Source of the DNA: Shewanella sp. UCD-KL12
GTDB lineage: Bacteria > Pseudomonadota > Gammaproteobacteria > Enterobacterales > Shewanellaceae
DNA length: 46,384 nucleotides
NCBI RefSeq assembly: GCF_001957125.1
Contig: NZ_MPHJ01000024.1
Coordinates: 1 to 46,384, forward strand
Direction of reading: 5' to 3'
How positions within the stretch are numbered: position 1 is the stretch's first letter; each line of letters starts with the position of its first letter. The position numbers were made by a program, and so were the translations under genes. Positions 1-7,776 of the stretch are shown here, piece after piece. The notes beneath the pieces were generated by a model. That model was not told the origin of the DNA. It did not search any database and saw only the letters and a program-made list of their open reading frames with translations.

Positions 1-1
1 A

Positions 2-181
2 TTACTTGATGAACTTGGAATCTCATCCAATGCTTGGGTAACCTCAGCAAAAGAGTTTCGCCGCCAATACAGTGGTATTAGTGGTCGTTGGGATGCTATG
101 TGTGATTTTAAAAAACAGCATCATTGTGGTCAATGGTGCAAAGGTAAGGCCAGTAGCGATGCACTTCACCCCTCGCCTTAG
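2..181 (+). CDS. C-terminal fragment, possibly tail of a Y1-type transposase
   Basis: An open frame runs in from the left edge and ends at a TAG at 179-181, giving about 59 residues (LLDELGISSNAW at the start). The pattern L-x-x-L-x-I-x4-W-x6-F-x6-G resembles the C-terminal tail of the REP-associated transposase at 34781-35758 in this same window (LNRLNISVESW, then F and G at similar spacing). That is a weak, by-eye match, and no catalytic domain lies inside the window. The 5' part is cut off by the window edge, so the product is not certain. Confidence 0.35.
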   Translation, partial: LLDELGISSNAWVTSAKEFRRQYSGISGRWDAMCDFKKQHHCGQWCKGKASSDALHPSP

Positions 182-274
182 TCGTATATAAACTATCTAC
201 AATGGTTTGAGATAATTAGTGGCTTCGAATAAACCAAGATACTTTTTCTAATCAATGTCAGTTTGAGTTGACTC

Positions 275-340
275 GATGCTCTAGCAAGCTTCTGTCCAAA
301 AACATGTTAGGCGCTACATTGAACTTGCTGGCAGAGCATC
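275..340. repeat. Long imperfect inverted repeat
   Basis: GATGCTCTAGCAAG at 275-288 is matched by CTTGCTggcAGAGCATC at 324-340, giving a 14-bp stem with a 3-nt bulge and a loop of about 35 nt. It has no T-tract and is far from any gene start. It could be a REP/MITE-like element or a transcript-stabilising structure. Confidence 0.5.
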
Positions 341-375
341 TGCTGTGGGACGTGCAAGCTTCTAAATCAAGGCCA

Positions 376-394
376 GAAATGTTCCCGACATTTC
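376..394. repeat. Small REP-like hairpin
   Basis: GAAATGT (376-382) and ACATTTC (388-394) form a perfect 7-bp stem around TCCCG. The short GC-bearing loop recalls REP palindromes acted on by Y1 transposases. Whether it is repeated elsewhere in the genome is unknown. Confidence 0.4.
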
Positions 395-607
395 TTGGCA
401 TTTCCACCAATCCTTGGCAGTCAGAGATTTAGTAGAGCCATCAGGGATGATTTTACGGCGACTTGCAAAGGAACATAACAGATGAGCAGCATTTTATTGA
501 AGTTGGATTATTTACTTTTAGCTGTATGAGCTACCCAAAGCGGCTTATGTCCAAAAAGAGAGTTACTTACAGTAAACTAACCAAGTATCAAACCAGCAAA
601 TATCTAC

Positions 608-635
608 TTGAAACTTGCTAGCAAGCAAGTTTCAA
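608..635 (-). terminator. Hairpin downstream of malic enzyme gene
   Basis: TTGAAACTTGC (608-618) pairs perfectly with GCAAGTTTCAA (625-635) around a 6-nt loop, 42 nt beyond the malic enzyme stop codon. The 11-bp stem fits a transcript 3' end, but there is no T-run after it on the minus strand, so it may be an RNA-stabilising hairpin rather than an intrinsic terminator. Confidence 0.45.
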
Positions 636-677
636 ATAGCTGGTGGAATATTGAGATTTAATACTTAGATCTTGCAC

Positions 678-1916
678 TTAGCCATAGTGCTCTGGCATCG
701 GCAGTGCCGCAACACCTGAATCGACTGCCGCTTGTGCTACTGCTTTAGCGACTCTGTTGCACAATCTTGGATCCATTGGACGTGGGATTATATAGTCGCG
801 GCTAAAGCTTAATGCACTTTCGCCACTGGCTTGTAATACCGATTCTGGTACCGGCTCTTTCGCTAATGAGCGTATCGCATGCACAGCCGCTATTTTCATC
901 TCATTGTTTATCTTACGCGCTCTAACATCGAGTGCGCCTCTAAAAATAAAGGGGAAGCACAATACGTTATTAACCTGATTAGGATAATCTGAGCGACCTG
1001 TCGCCATAATAAGATCGTTTCGTACTGAATGAGCAAGCTCTGGTTTGATTTCAGGGTCTGGGTTTGAGCAAGCAAACACAATAGGCCTTGGTGCCATTTT
1101 AGATAACTGCTCAGCAGAAAGTAGATTAGGGCCTGAAACACCAATGAACACATCTGCTTCTTCGATAGCATCATCGAGGGTACGTTTATCAGTATTATTC
1201 GCAAAAAGGGTTTTGTATTCATTCAAATCTGTACGGCGAGTATGCACAATTCCTTTGGTGTCTAACATGTAGATCTTTTCACGCTTAGCGCCACATTGAA
1301 TCAGTAACTCCATACAAGCAATTGCCGCAGCCCCTGCCCCTAAACAAACAATATCAGCATGACTAATATCTTTATCTTGTATATCAAGTGCATTAAGAAT
1401 AGCCGCCGCCGTTACAATCGCGGTGCCATGCTGGTCGTCGTGAAATATTGGAATATTACAGCGCTCCTGTAAGGTCTTCTCAATGACAAAACAGTCTGGG
1501 GCTTTGATATCTTCAAGGTTAATCCCACCGAAGGTGTCAGCAATGCTAGCCACTGTGTTAATAAATTCATCAGCGGTATTATGAGTCACTTCTATATCAA
1601 AGGAGTCAATGTTGGCAAACCGTTTAAACAACAGGGCTTTCCCCTCCATAACAGGCTTAGAGGCCATAGGCCCTAAATTCCCTAAACCCAGTACAGCACT
1701 CCCATTGGATATCACTGCAACCGTATTACCTTTCCCTGTGTACTTGTAAACGTTCTCTATATTGTCGGCGATCGCTCGACATGGCTCAGCGACACCAGGA
1801 CTGTATGCCAATGATAAGTCTTCACTTGTTTCTGCTTTGGTGGTTATTTCAACTGCTATTTTTCCTGGCGTTGGATTAGCATGATAATCGAGTGCGCGTT
1901 GTTTTAAACTGCTCAT
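678..1916 (-). CDS. maeB: NADP-type malic enzyme, short form
   Basis: This 412-residue protein is a malic enzyme, which decarboxylates malate to pyruvate with reduction of NAD(P). It has the family's N-terminal catalytic region (SLAYSPGVAEPC near residue 35, then the nucleotide stretch GNTVAVISNGSAVLGLG) and the metal-binding segment FHDDQHGTA near residue 158. The dinucleotide fold follows (VCLGAGAAAIAC), then the late motif FACSNPDPE. The phosphotransacetylase-like C-terminal half of E. coli MaeB is absent, so this is the short form. The ATG has a good ribosome site (AAGGG, 6-nt spacing). Its place beside glyoxylate-assimilation genes makes sense: the BHAC and malate synthase yield oxaloacetate and malate, and this enzyme would supply pyruvate and reducing power. 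NADP preference is inferred, not read from a residue. Confidence 0.93.
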   Translation of the reverse strand: MSSLKQRALDYHANPTPGKIAVEITTKAETSEDLSLAYSPGVAEPCRAIADNIENVYKYTGKGNTVAVISNGSAVLGLGNLGPMASKPVMEGKALLFKRFANIDSFDIEVTHNTADEFINTVASIADTFGGINLEDIKAPDCFVIEKTLQERCNIPIFHDDQHGTAIVTAAAILNALDIQDKDISHADIVCLGAGAAAIACMELLIQCGAKREKIYMLDTKGIVHTRRTDLNEYKTLFANNTDKRTLDDAIEEADVFIGVSGPNLLSAEQLSKMAPRPIVFACSNPDPEIKPELAHSVRNDLIMATGRSDYPNQVNNVLCFPFIFRGALDVRARKINNEMKIAAVHAIRSLAKEPVPESVLQASGESALSFSRDYIIPRPMDPRLCNRVAKAVAQAAVDSGVAALPMPEHYG

Positions 1917-2037
1917 AAGTGACCCTTGGTTAATTTTATTGTTAATGACTGAAGTGCAGATAGCATTGCACCAAAACCGCTAAGGTCGCTTGGGCAAAAA
2001 ACTGTTAAATATTAAGTGGGATTAATTCTGCATCCCT

Positions 2038-2070
2038 ATTGGCGTTCATTATTGGCGTTCATTATTGGCA
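2038..2070. repeat. 13-bp tandem repeat, about 2.5 copies
   Basis: ATTGGCGTTCATT is present at 2038-2050 and 2051-2063, followed by a partial third copy (ATTGGCA) to 2070. It lies between the start of maeB and the 3' end of tsx. No function is suggested beyond slippage-prone spacer DNA. Confidence 0.85.
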
Positions 2071-2078
2071 TTGATGAA

Positions 2079-2112
2079 AGCGCTAGCACAAACCTGCATA
2101 CTGACTAGCGCT
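2079..2112 (-). terminator. Putative terminator of tsx
   Basis: AGCGCTAG (2079-2086) and CTAGCGCT (2105-2112) are perfect inverted arms 23 nt beyond the tsx stop codon. Read on the minus strand, the stem is followed only by TTTC, so the T-tract is weak. The position favours a 3'-end structure. Confidence 0.5.
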
Positions 2113-2134
2113 ACCTTTACCGCTGTTTAGTAAA

Positions 2135-2974
2135 TTAGAAGCGCCATACCGCCAATAGCTGAGCGGTATTATCATCGGTGCCCTTCTCACCTAACTTGTT
2201 TTTCCAGTATTGGTACTCGATACCGACAAACAGTTGGTTAGCCTTAGTACCGAGTACTTCGCCCAGATCTAATCGAATTTGAGGCTGGAACAGGATCCAA
2301 TACTCAAGATCTGTCGTACCGAAATTGTTGGTTTGCTCACGGCCATCGATATATTCTAAATGCCCCTCAATGCTCCAGCTCGTTGAACCTAGCTTGAAAG
2401 GATACGCCCATGCAAAGTCGACCATATAGCTCGACGCTTCATCGACAACTGTGAACACAGGTGACGTTGCACTGCCCCCACCTTGGTGCATATACCCAGT
2501 CACATCAATCTGAGCGAATGCAAACCCAGGAAGATCGAGTGAGAATCGCACGCCTGGTAAAATCCAGCCGCTATCCACTTCTGGCGCGAAGTTAAAACCC
2601 GCGACGACACCGATATCTTTCACTGGCCCAAAGGAAAGATCGCTACCTGTGATGGCACCTAAGCTAAAGTTTGAATACCACTCACCGTAAAATTCACTGC
2701 TATCTTCAACAGGAAAGTTAGCATCATCATTAACACTGTAGCGACTGTAATCAACGAAGAAGAAGTTATCACCGTAATCCCAACCACCGGCATGCTGGAA
2801 AGTTAGAATAGTTGTATCAGCCGTTCCACCTGTTCCTACTCGCTCTAATTCACCCAGTGCTTGAAGCTGTACTTCTGTATTGCTCCAGTTTTCTGCGGTA
2901 GCACTTGTCGTTATGAGTGCCGACGAAGCAATTAATGTTGTAGCAATAGCACTAGCAATTTTACAGAACTTCAT
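2135..2974 (-). CDS. tsx: Tsx-like nucleoside-specific outer-membrane channel
   Basis: This outer-membrane beta-barrel of about 279 residues has a clear signal peptide (MKFCKIASAIATTLIASS, then a cleavage site after SATA, before ENWSN). It ends in WRF, the terminal aromatic residue used for outer-membrane insertion. The acidic, aromatic-rich body with GGWDYGDNFFFVDYSR near the N-terminus fits the Tsx nucleoside-channel family. The start is placed at the second ATG (2974), because AAGGG then sits 6 nt upstream; the first ATG at 2980 would abut the ribosome site. The gene is divergent from the glyoxylate aminotransferase gene, and the shared spacer carries two copies of an operator motif also found before the xanthine dehydrogenase operon. 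That supports a role in nucleoside or purine uptake; the actual substrate is inferred. Confidence 0.85.
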   Translation of the reverse strand: MKFCKIASAIATTLIASSALITTSATAENWSNTEVQLQALGELERVGTGGTADTTILTFQHAGGWDYGDNFFFVDYSRYSVNDDANFPVEDSSEFYGEWYSNFSLGAITGSDLSFGPVKDIGVVAGFNFAPEVDSGWILPGVRFSLDLPGFAFAQIDVTGYMHQGGGSATSPVFTVVDEASSYMVDFAWAYPFKLGSTSWSIEGHLEYIDGREQTNNFGTTDLEYWILFQPQIRLDLGEVLGTKANQLFVGIEYQYWKNKLGEKGTDDNTAQLLAVWRF

Positions 2975-3199
2975 ATTCATCCCTTTTTAAATTATTTATT
3001 ATATTTTAAATTCTTACCAATACTGCCATCTAACAATATTGTGTAATGACATTTATAAAACACATAAAATTAATATCACTATTAATTCCAGCTTCTACTG
3101 TTCTCATAAATAATATTTACTTAATGAATCATTCATATGTCAATAAAAGCTGTTAACGACAAATTATGTTTTAGAGAAATCTTAATTAAAATTGCAAAT

Positions 3200-3216
3200 C
3201 CTGACATCAGTGTCAA
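3200..3216 (-). promoter_or_regulatory. Operator-like 17-mer facing tsx (site A)
   Basis: On the minus strand this reads TTGACACTGATGTCAGG. It differs by two bases from the copy before xdhA (32961-32977) and is a near-palindrome centred on the middle dinucleotide. Its TTGACA end would serve as a -35 box for tsx, although no good -10 box follows at 17 nt. Confidence 0.65.
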
Positions 3217-3278
3217 CTCAATTTTTTTACGCAATGTAGAATGGTTATTAGCATTAAATTTATCTACAGGGCATAAAC

Positions 3279-3307
3279 TTGACACTTGTGACAGGTTTTG
3301 ATATCAA
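3279..3307 (+). promoter_or_regulatory. Promoter of the aminotransferase gene with overlapping operator (site B)
   Basis: TTGACACTTGTGACAGG (3279-3295) begins with a perfect -35 hexamer (TTGACA, 3279-3284). It is followed after exactly 17 nt by TATCAA (3302-3307), a 4/6 match to the -10 consensus. The 16-bp dyad covers the -35 box and half the spacer, so a bound protein should block RNA polymerase. The start codon is 42 nt further downstream. Confidence 0.72.
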
Positions 3308-3349
3308 ATGTTAATTCAACAACACTCCCTCAAATAAAGGCATATAAAA

Positions 3350-4471
3350 ATGAACTTTCAATCTTTTAATCCTCCTCGCAGGATATTAATGGGCCCAGGT
3401 CCTTCAGATATTAGCCCTGAAGTTCTAGCTTCACTTTCAAGACCGGTTATCGGTCATCTCGATCCGCTGTTCGTAGGCATGATGGACGAAGTGAAATCGC
3501 TACTTCAGTATGCTTTTCAAACTAAAAATGAATTTACTATTGCGCTTTCAGCCCCCGGCTCTGCTGGGATGGAAGCGTGTTTCGTCAACTTAGTAGAAGC
3601 CGGTGACAAGGTTATAGTCTGCCGTAATGGCGTTTTTGGCGATCGCATGATCCAAAATGTCACCAGAATTGGCGCTGAGGCTATTGTTGTTGATTCTGCA
3701 TGGGGCCGAGCTGTTGAAGTAGACAAAGTAGAACAAGCACTTATTGCTAATCCAGATGCTAAATTTGTCGCTTTTGTTCACGCAGAAACCTCTACTGGTG
3801 CGGTTTCAGATGCTAAAACCTTGTGTGCCCTAGCCCAGCAGCACGACTGCTTAACGATTGTTGATGCGGTCACCTCTCTAGGCGGTATAGAAGTTAAGGT
3901 CGATGATTGGGGAATCGATGCTATCTATTCCGGATCGCAGAAATGCTTATCTTGCGTACCAGGCTTATCACCCATTTCGTTTAGCCAAAAAGCGGTCAAT
4001 GTGATTAAAGAGCGCAAGACGGTTATCCAAAGTTGGTTTTTAGATCAGTCACTTGTAATGAGCTACTGGTCTGGAGATGGTAAGCGTAGTTACCATCATA
4101 CTGCACCAGTGAACTCACTATATGGCTTACACGAATCACTCGTACAACTGCAAAACGAAGGCCTTGAAAACCGTATTGCACGTCATAAAGCGCAGCATGA
4201 AGCGCTTGCCAAAGGGCTAGCTAAACTAGGCATTAAGTTCATCGTCCCTGAAAATGAGCGCCTACCTCAGTTAAACGCTATCTACATTCCAGAAGGTGCT
4301 GACGATGCCAAAGTACGTAACTACCTACTCAATAAGTACAACTTAGAGATAGGGGCAGGCCTTGGCGACCTCGCAGGTAAAGCATGGAGAATTGGCCTAA
4401 TGGGCTATGCAGCAAGAAGTGAAAACGTCACTTTATGTCTTGCCGCCCTAGAAGATGCCTTGAATCAGTAA
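3350..4471 (+). CDS. bhcA: Aspartate/alanine-glyoxylate aminotransferase (BhcA-like)
   Basis: This 373-residue fold-type I PLP aminotransferase belongs to the alanine-glyoxylate / serine-pyruvate family. Visible features are the N-terminal MGPGPSD loop, D172 (VDAVTSLGG) for the pyridine nitrogen, and the Schiff-base lysine K198 in SGSQKCL. The substrate segment YHHTAPVNSLYGL lies at 248-260, and WRIGLMGY is near the C-terminus. With bhcB, bhcC and bhcD nearby, the natural role is BhcA: glyoxylate plus aspartate gives glycine plus oxaloacetate, the first step of the beta-hydroxyaspartate cycle. The alternative is ureidoglycine-glyoxylate aminotransferase (PucG). Position 36 is His (GHLDP) where PucG, from memory, has Gln, and YHHTAP is AGT-like, so PucG is less likely. 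The ribosome site is AAAGG, 9 nt before the ATG. Confidence 0.82.
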   Translation: MNFQSFNPPRRILMGPGPSDISPEVLASLSRPVIGHLDPLFVGMMDEVKSLLQYAFQTKNEFTIALSAPGSAGMEACFVNLVEAGDKVIVCRNGVFGDRMIQNVTRIGAEAIVVDSAWGRAVEVDKVEQALIANPDAKFVAFVHAETSTGAVSDAKTLCALAQQHDCLTIVDAVTSLGGIEVKVDDWGIDAIYSGSQKCLSCVPGLSPISFSQKAVNVIKERKTVIQSWFLDQSLVMSYWSGDGKRSYHHTAPVNSLYGLHESLVQLQNEGLENRIARHKAQHEALAKGLAKLGIKFIVPENERLPQLNAIYIPEGADDAKVRNYLLNKYNLEIGAGLGDLAGKAWRIGLMGYAARSENVTLCLAALEDALNQ

Positions 4472-4502
4472 GCACTAGTTAGTATTAATGAGTGACAAAG
4501 TA

Positions 4503-4539
4503 GCCGCTTGCGTTTCCACAATGCGAAAACAAAAGCGGC
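4503..4539 (+). terminator. Stem-loop 31 nt after bhcA
   Basis: GCCGCTT (4503-4509) pairs with AAGCGGC (4533-4539). The inner part, GTTTCCACAATGCGAAAAC, is itself nearly palindromic and extends the fold. No T-tract follows, so it may be a factor-dependent or stabilising 3' structure for the bhcA transcript. Confidence 0.45.
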
Positions 4540-5078
4540 AATTTACGACGATAAAACCATAATGCGAGACACAAGTTGGGCCATATCTTGAACGTTTAGT
4601 GAAACCGTTTTTAATATTAGTGAAGCTTTTCTGTTATTAATCGCGCTGCATTTTGCGCTAGTTTAATAGAAAAACAAACCAGGTAGTCACTAACTAATCA
4701 TTTAAAAAGTCATCTGAAAAACCATCTTAGTTACTATTCCCAAACAGTTCAAAACCAAGAGAAAACAGTTAAACATTAATCGACAGATATTGACTTAATA
4801 ATGTCAACCATTACTTTGCCATAATATATCACCTCACCATTATTATTACCACTTAATACAAATCAGATTTCACACCTAAAAAGTTATTATTCATACCTAT
4901 CTCACAACCTAGTAGAGATAATTAATGCAAACCCTATAATCAACGTTATTCATTCCGTAGTTAATACTTTAACAACACACAAATACCAATACACAAAAAC
5001 CAATATTCTAGGCTTATTTAATGGTTAATAAACTGATAGTCATGCAGAAGATTTAAAATTAGGGGGGAACAGGTATAA

Positions 5079-5165
5079 ATGTGGCTCTTAACTAATTATC
5101 ATTTTTCACTGGTTTATCGCGCAGATATAATTATGCAAACTTTTATTGAATTAGTCCTCATTTAG
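5079..5165 (+). CDS. Very short open frame with ribosome site, uncertain
   Basis: ATG at 5079 is preceded by an AGG box with 5-nt spacing (AGGTATAAATG) and runs for 28 codons, starting MWLLTNYHFSLVYR. The peptide is hydrophobic in its second half and has no recognisable family. In an AT-rich spacer such a frame can occur by chance, so this is only a candidate. Confidence 0.15.
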   Translation: MWLLTNYHFSLVYRADIIMQTFIELVLI

Positions 5166-5468
5166 CTGGTCCTCATTTGCCTAGTTCTCACTTGACGAGT
5201 GCAATCGTGCTATTCCTATTCATGAAGCTTTTATTCGCACAATATCTACTTTTGCTAACCTACTCTTGCTAAACCTATTGGTGCTAAAGCAAAGTGACTA
5301 AACGAAATGACTAAGCTAATTGTGATAAACACAAGTTACAAAGCATTCGCCTATGCATTCACCACTGAATACTCATGCGAAAGTTCGTCAGTAACTGGCC
5401 CAGCTGTGAGTTCACATATGCCTTACCATACATAAAAGTACCACTCACTTGTCTGCGCTTTGATTAGT

Positions 5469-5504
5469 ATTGAAGCCTTGATTGAAGCCTTGATTGAAGC
5501 ACTT
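5469..5504. repeat. 12-bp tandem repeat, about 2.8 copies
   Basis: ATTGAAGCCTTG occurs at 5469-5480 and 5481-5492, with a third diverged copy to 5504. It lies in the spacer downstream of azgA, and no function is evident. Confidence 0.85.
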
Positions 5505-5599
5505 GATTTAAAAACTTAATTAAAACATTTGATTAAGGAACTTTCAAAGCAGTAGCGGGGAGATGGCTTAATCGAAAGATACTCGTTTTGAATAGGCAT

Positions 5600-5625
5600 A
5601 AAAAAACCCTTCATAGGAAGGGTTT
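5600..5625 (-). terminator. Intrinsic terminator of the purine permease gene
   Basis: On the minus strand AAACCCTTC and GAAGGGTTT form a perfect 9-bp stem around a 4-nt loop and run into a T-tract (5606 down to 5600, interrupted by one A). It lies about 30 nt past the azgA stop codon. Confidence 0.92.
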
Positions 5626-5653
5626 AAAAACAATATTCGACTATAACGATCTT

Positions 5654-7090
5654 TTAGTTAATAAAGATAAACTTAGCAACAAACAGTGCTGTTAGTGCCC
5701 AAACACCCTTTGATATTTCGCTAGACTTACCTGCACCTACCTTCAATACGGTATAAGTGATAAAACCAAACGCTATACCATTAGCAATTGAGAAGGTAAA
5801 TGCCATCATAATCGTGGTACATACCGCAGGGGCATACTCGGTCAGGTCGTTCCAATCAAGCCCTCTTAATGAACTCATCATCAGCATAGCAACGTAGATA
5901 AGCGCGCCATCAACTGCAAAGCCAGGTAGCATCTGTGCTAACGGCAGGAAGAACATACCAACAGCGAACAGAAGACCGATAACAACGGCAGTAAGACCTG
6001 TACGGCCACCAACTTCAACACCTGCAGCAGATTCAACATAAGAGGTAACTGGCGGACAACCAAAGCCTGTACCAATAACAGATGCAAGTGAATCTGCTTT
6101 TAATGATTTACTTAACCCTTCAATCTTACCATTTTCATCTTGTAGGTTAGCGCGCTCAGCTACTCCCATCAGGGTACCGGCGGTATCGAAGATATTTACA
6201 AATAGGAAAGTCACAATGACCGGAATGAGTGCCACTTGGAATGCACCGGCGATATCAGCTTTCCATAGGATAGGCTCAAGCGCGGCAAACTCAGGTACCG
6301 CCATAATACCGTTATAACTCACAAAACCAGATGCTGGAGCAAACGACTTAGCAGCTTCTGATACGACAAAGAAATCAGTCGGGAGTAACCAAGTCATGGC
6401 AAAAGCAATCAATGTTGTTGTAGCGATACCGATTAAGATCCCCCCAAACACTTTTCGGTAACTCAATACTGAGATAAGTAGGAAGCTTAAAAATCCAAGC
6501 GCAGGTGCTTCAGGGCCAAATTGGCCAAAGCCAAAATGAGTTAGATCGGCGAGTGCTAACGCATTATCAGGATCTGAAACTATGATCCCGGTAAAGCGCA
6601 GGCCAAGAAAGCCAAGAAACAGACCGACACCAGCCGTCATCGCTAAACGTAGACTTAAAGGAATGCTGTCTAGCATCCACTCTCTGAGTCGGGTCACACT
6701 CATAAAGACAAACAGCACACCAGAGAGGAATACCGCACCGAGCGCTATCTCCCAACTGTAACCCATGCCACCAACCACTGAAAAGGTGAAGAAAGCATTA
6801 AGCCCCATCCCTGGTGCAAGGCCAACAGGCCAGTTTGCATAAAGGCCCATCATAATCGTAGCAATGGCGGCACCTAAACAGGTAGCAAGGAATAATCCAT
6901 CAAATGGCATGCCTGTTTTCGACATAATGATGGGATTTAAAAACATAATGTATGACATGGTCACGAAGGTGGTTAAACCTGCCATTAGTTCTGTTTTTAC
7001 TGTTGTTCTATGCGCAGAAAGTTTGAAGAGTCGCTCTAATAAGCCACCTGGTTTTTCTGTTTTATCGTATGTTTCACTAACCTGTTCCAT
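5654..7090 (-). CDS. azgA: AzgA-family purine (adenine/guanine/hypoxanthine) permease
   Basis: This inner-membrane transporter of 478 residues, with 12 or more hydrophobic segments, belongs to the AzgA branch of nucleobase permeases (NCS2 superfamily). Early diagnostic features are TELMAGLTTFVTMSYIMFLN, GLYANWPVGLAPGMGLNAFF and, later, FVNIFDTAGTLMGVAER and GCPPVTSYVESAAGVEVGGRTG. These are the substrate-site and signature stretches of adenine/hypoxanthine/guanine transporters. The open frame extends 46 codons further upstream, but the family N-terminus fits MEQVSETYDK, so the start is put at 7090. It would import free purines for the xdh pathway in this window. Palindromes at 7294-7310 and 7629-7645 lie upstream. 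Confidence 0.92.
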   Translation of the reverse strand: MEQVSETYDKTEKPGGLLERLFKLSAHRTTVKTELMAGLTTFVTMSYIMFLNPIIMSKTGMPFDGLFLATCLGAAIATIMMGLYANWPVGLAPGMGLNAFFTFSVVGGMGYSWEIALGAVFLSGVLFVFMSVTRLREWMLDSIPLSLRLAMTAGVGLFLGFLGLRFTGIIVSDPDNALALADLTHFGFGQFGPEAPALGFLSFLLISVLSYRKVFGGILIGIATTTLIAFAMTWLLPTDFFVVSEAAKSFAPASGFVSYNGIMAVPEFAALEPILWKADIAGAFQVALIPVIVTFLFVNIFDTAGTLMGVAERANLQDENGKIEGLSKSLKADSLASVIGTGFGCPPVTSYVESAAGVEVGGRTGLTAVVIGLLFAVGMFFLPLAQMLPGFAVDGALIYVAMLMMSSLRGLDWNDLTEYAPAVCTTIMMAFTFSIANGIAFGFITYTVLKVGAGKSSEISKGVWALTALFVAKFIFIN

Positions 7091-7293
7091 AACTACAGTA
7101 CTCTTGTTGATTGAAAAATAAGGCCATTTTTTTGTATTTTTAAAATGTGACCTGTTAGATGCTGACCCATTTAACAAAAGGTAATACCAGCTGCGGCTAT
7201 TTATAGAAAGAGGCTGTGTTGGACCCAATTTCTGTGTAGCTCATTCAATAGAGCATAATTAAAAGCTAATGTTAACTATAAAAATTCATTTTA

Positions 7294-7310
7294 ATTTCAC
7301 AATGTGAAAA
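7294..7310. promoter_or_regulatory. Palindromic operator, IclR-type candidate
   Basis: ATTTCACAATGTGAAAA contains TTTCACA-A-TGTGAAA, a perfect 15-bp palindrome about 200 nt upstream of azgA. Its half-site matches those at 7629, 11075 and 11177. Confidence 0.6.
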
Positions 7311-7628
7311 CATTTAAATGAGCTTGTTTCACAATCAAAAAGAGGCAGGTTTAAACTGGTCAATAAGTATTCAGCCATTCAAGTAAAGGATGAAACGAGA
7401 CTGTGCATACGAGTTTAACTTGTGATCTATGTTGAGTGATAATTAACCACAAAAGCAATAACTAGCAGGGTTTGAAGGTGTGGAGAGTCTTTATTTATTT
7501 TGGCTTATTTCAACTTATCTAGCAGAAAACACTGGTTGGCAATGACTTTATCTGGGGCTAATTAGCTGGTTGCATATACAAGAGCCTATCGCTATTTGGG
7601 ATTTGCAACTCGTTCTTGGGTAGATTAG

Positions 7629-7645
7629 ATTTCACATTGTAAAAA
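7629..7645. promoter_or_regulatory. Palindromic operator copy upstream of sulP
   Basis: ATTTCACATTGTAAAAA keeps the left half-site TTTCACA and most of the right one, and lies about 130 nt before the sulP start. It is weaker than the copy at 7294-7310. Confidence 0.5.
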
Positions 7646-7776
7646 CTGCCAATATATGATTTTTTGGTGAATCATCCCTGCCCTGTTATTATTGATCTAT
7701 ATCAAGTTTCTAAACTATCAAATGAGTATTCGAAAGAACTCATGCCAGATAGACAAGAGTATTAAATTAGGTCGCT

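Larger units (their letters stand above)
182..677. other. Intergenic region with several inverted repeats
   Basis: No credible gene is seen. The stretch carries three separate foldback sequences, listed individually, and a short direct repeat GCAAGCTTCT at about 284 and 354. The density of palindromes next to a possible Y1-transposase tail is reminiscent of REP-type repeat regions, but without other genomic copies this cannot be shown. Confidence 0.5.
2975..3349. other. Divergent control region, tsx / aminotransferase
   Basis: This AT-rich spacer of about 375 nt lies between two divergent genes. It contains two oriented copies of a 17-bp operator-like sequence, 79 bp apart, each pointing its TTGACA end at the nearer gene. 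No small gene is seen. Confidence 0.8.
4472..5653. other. Large AT-rich spacer between convergent genes
   Basis: This stretch of about 1.2 kb is without a convincing gene. It contains a stem-loop just after bhcA, a 12-bp tandem repeat, a terminator for azgA and one very short open frame with a good ribosome site. Degenerate repeats such as CTCATTTGCC/CTCATTTAGC and TGACTAA occur around 5150-5320. I see no recognisable protein remnant in any frame I read. Confidence 0.6.
7091..7776. other. Divergent control region, azgA / sulP
   Basis: This is 686 nt of non-coding DNA between azgA (minus) and sulP (plus). It holds two strong palindromes of the type also found between bhcR and bhcB, and a degenerate third (GTTTCACAATCAAAAAG, about 7327-7343). 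No purine-riboswitch-like fold was recognised and no gene is seen. Confidence 0.7.

Noticed and set aside
4513..4529. TTTCCACAATGCGAAAA, a match to the bhc/azgA palindrome, 42 nt after bhcA
   Set aside because: It lies downstream of bhcA within a larger stem-loop (4503-4539), where a 3'-end structure explains the symmetry better than an operator.
4793..4810. TTGACTTAATAATGTCAA as another copy of the TTGAC/GTCAA operator
   Set aside because: The arms are 8 nt apart instead of 6, the inner bases do not match, and no gene start is nearby.
7091..7293. Possible purine riboswitch upstream of azgA
   Set aside because: I could not find the conserved three-way-junction core; the palindromes point to protein control.
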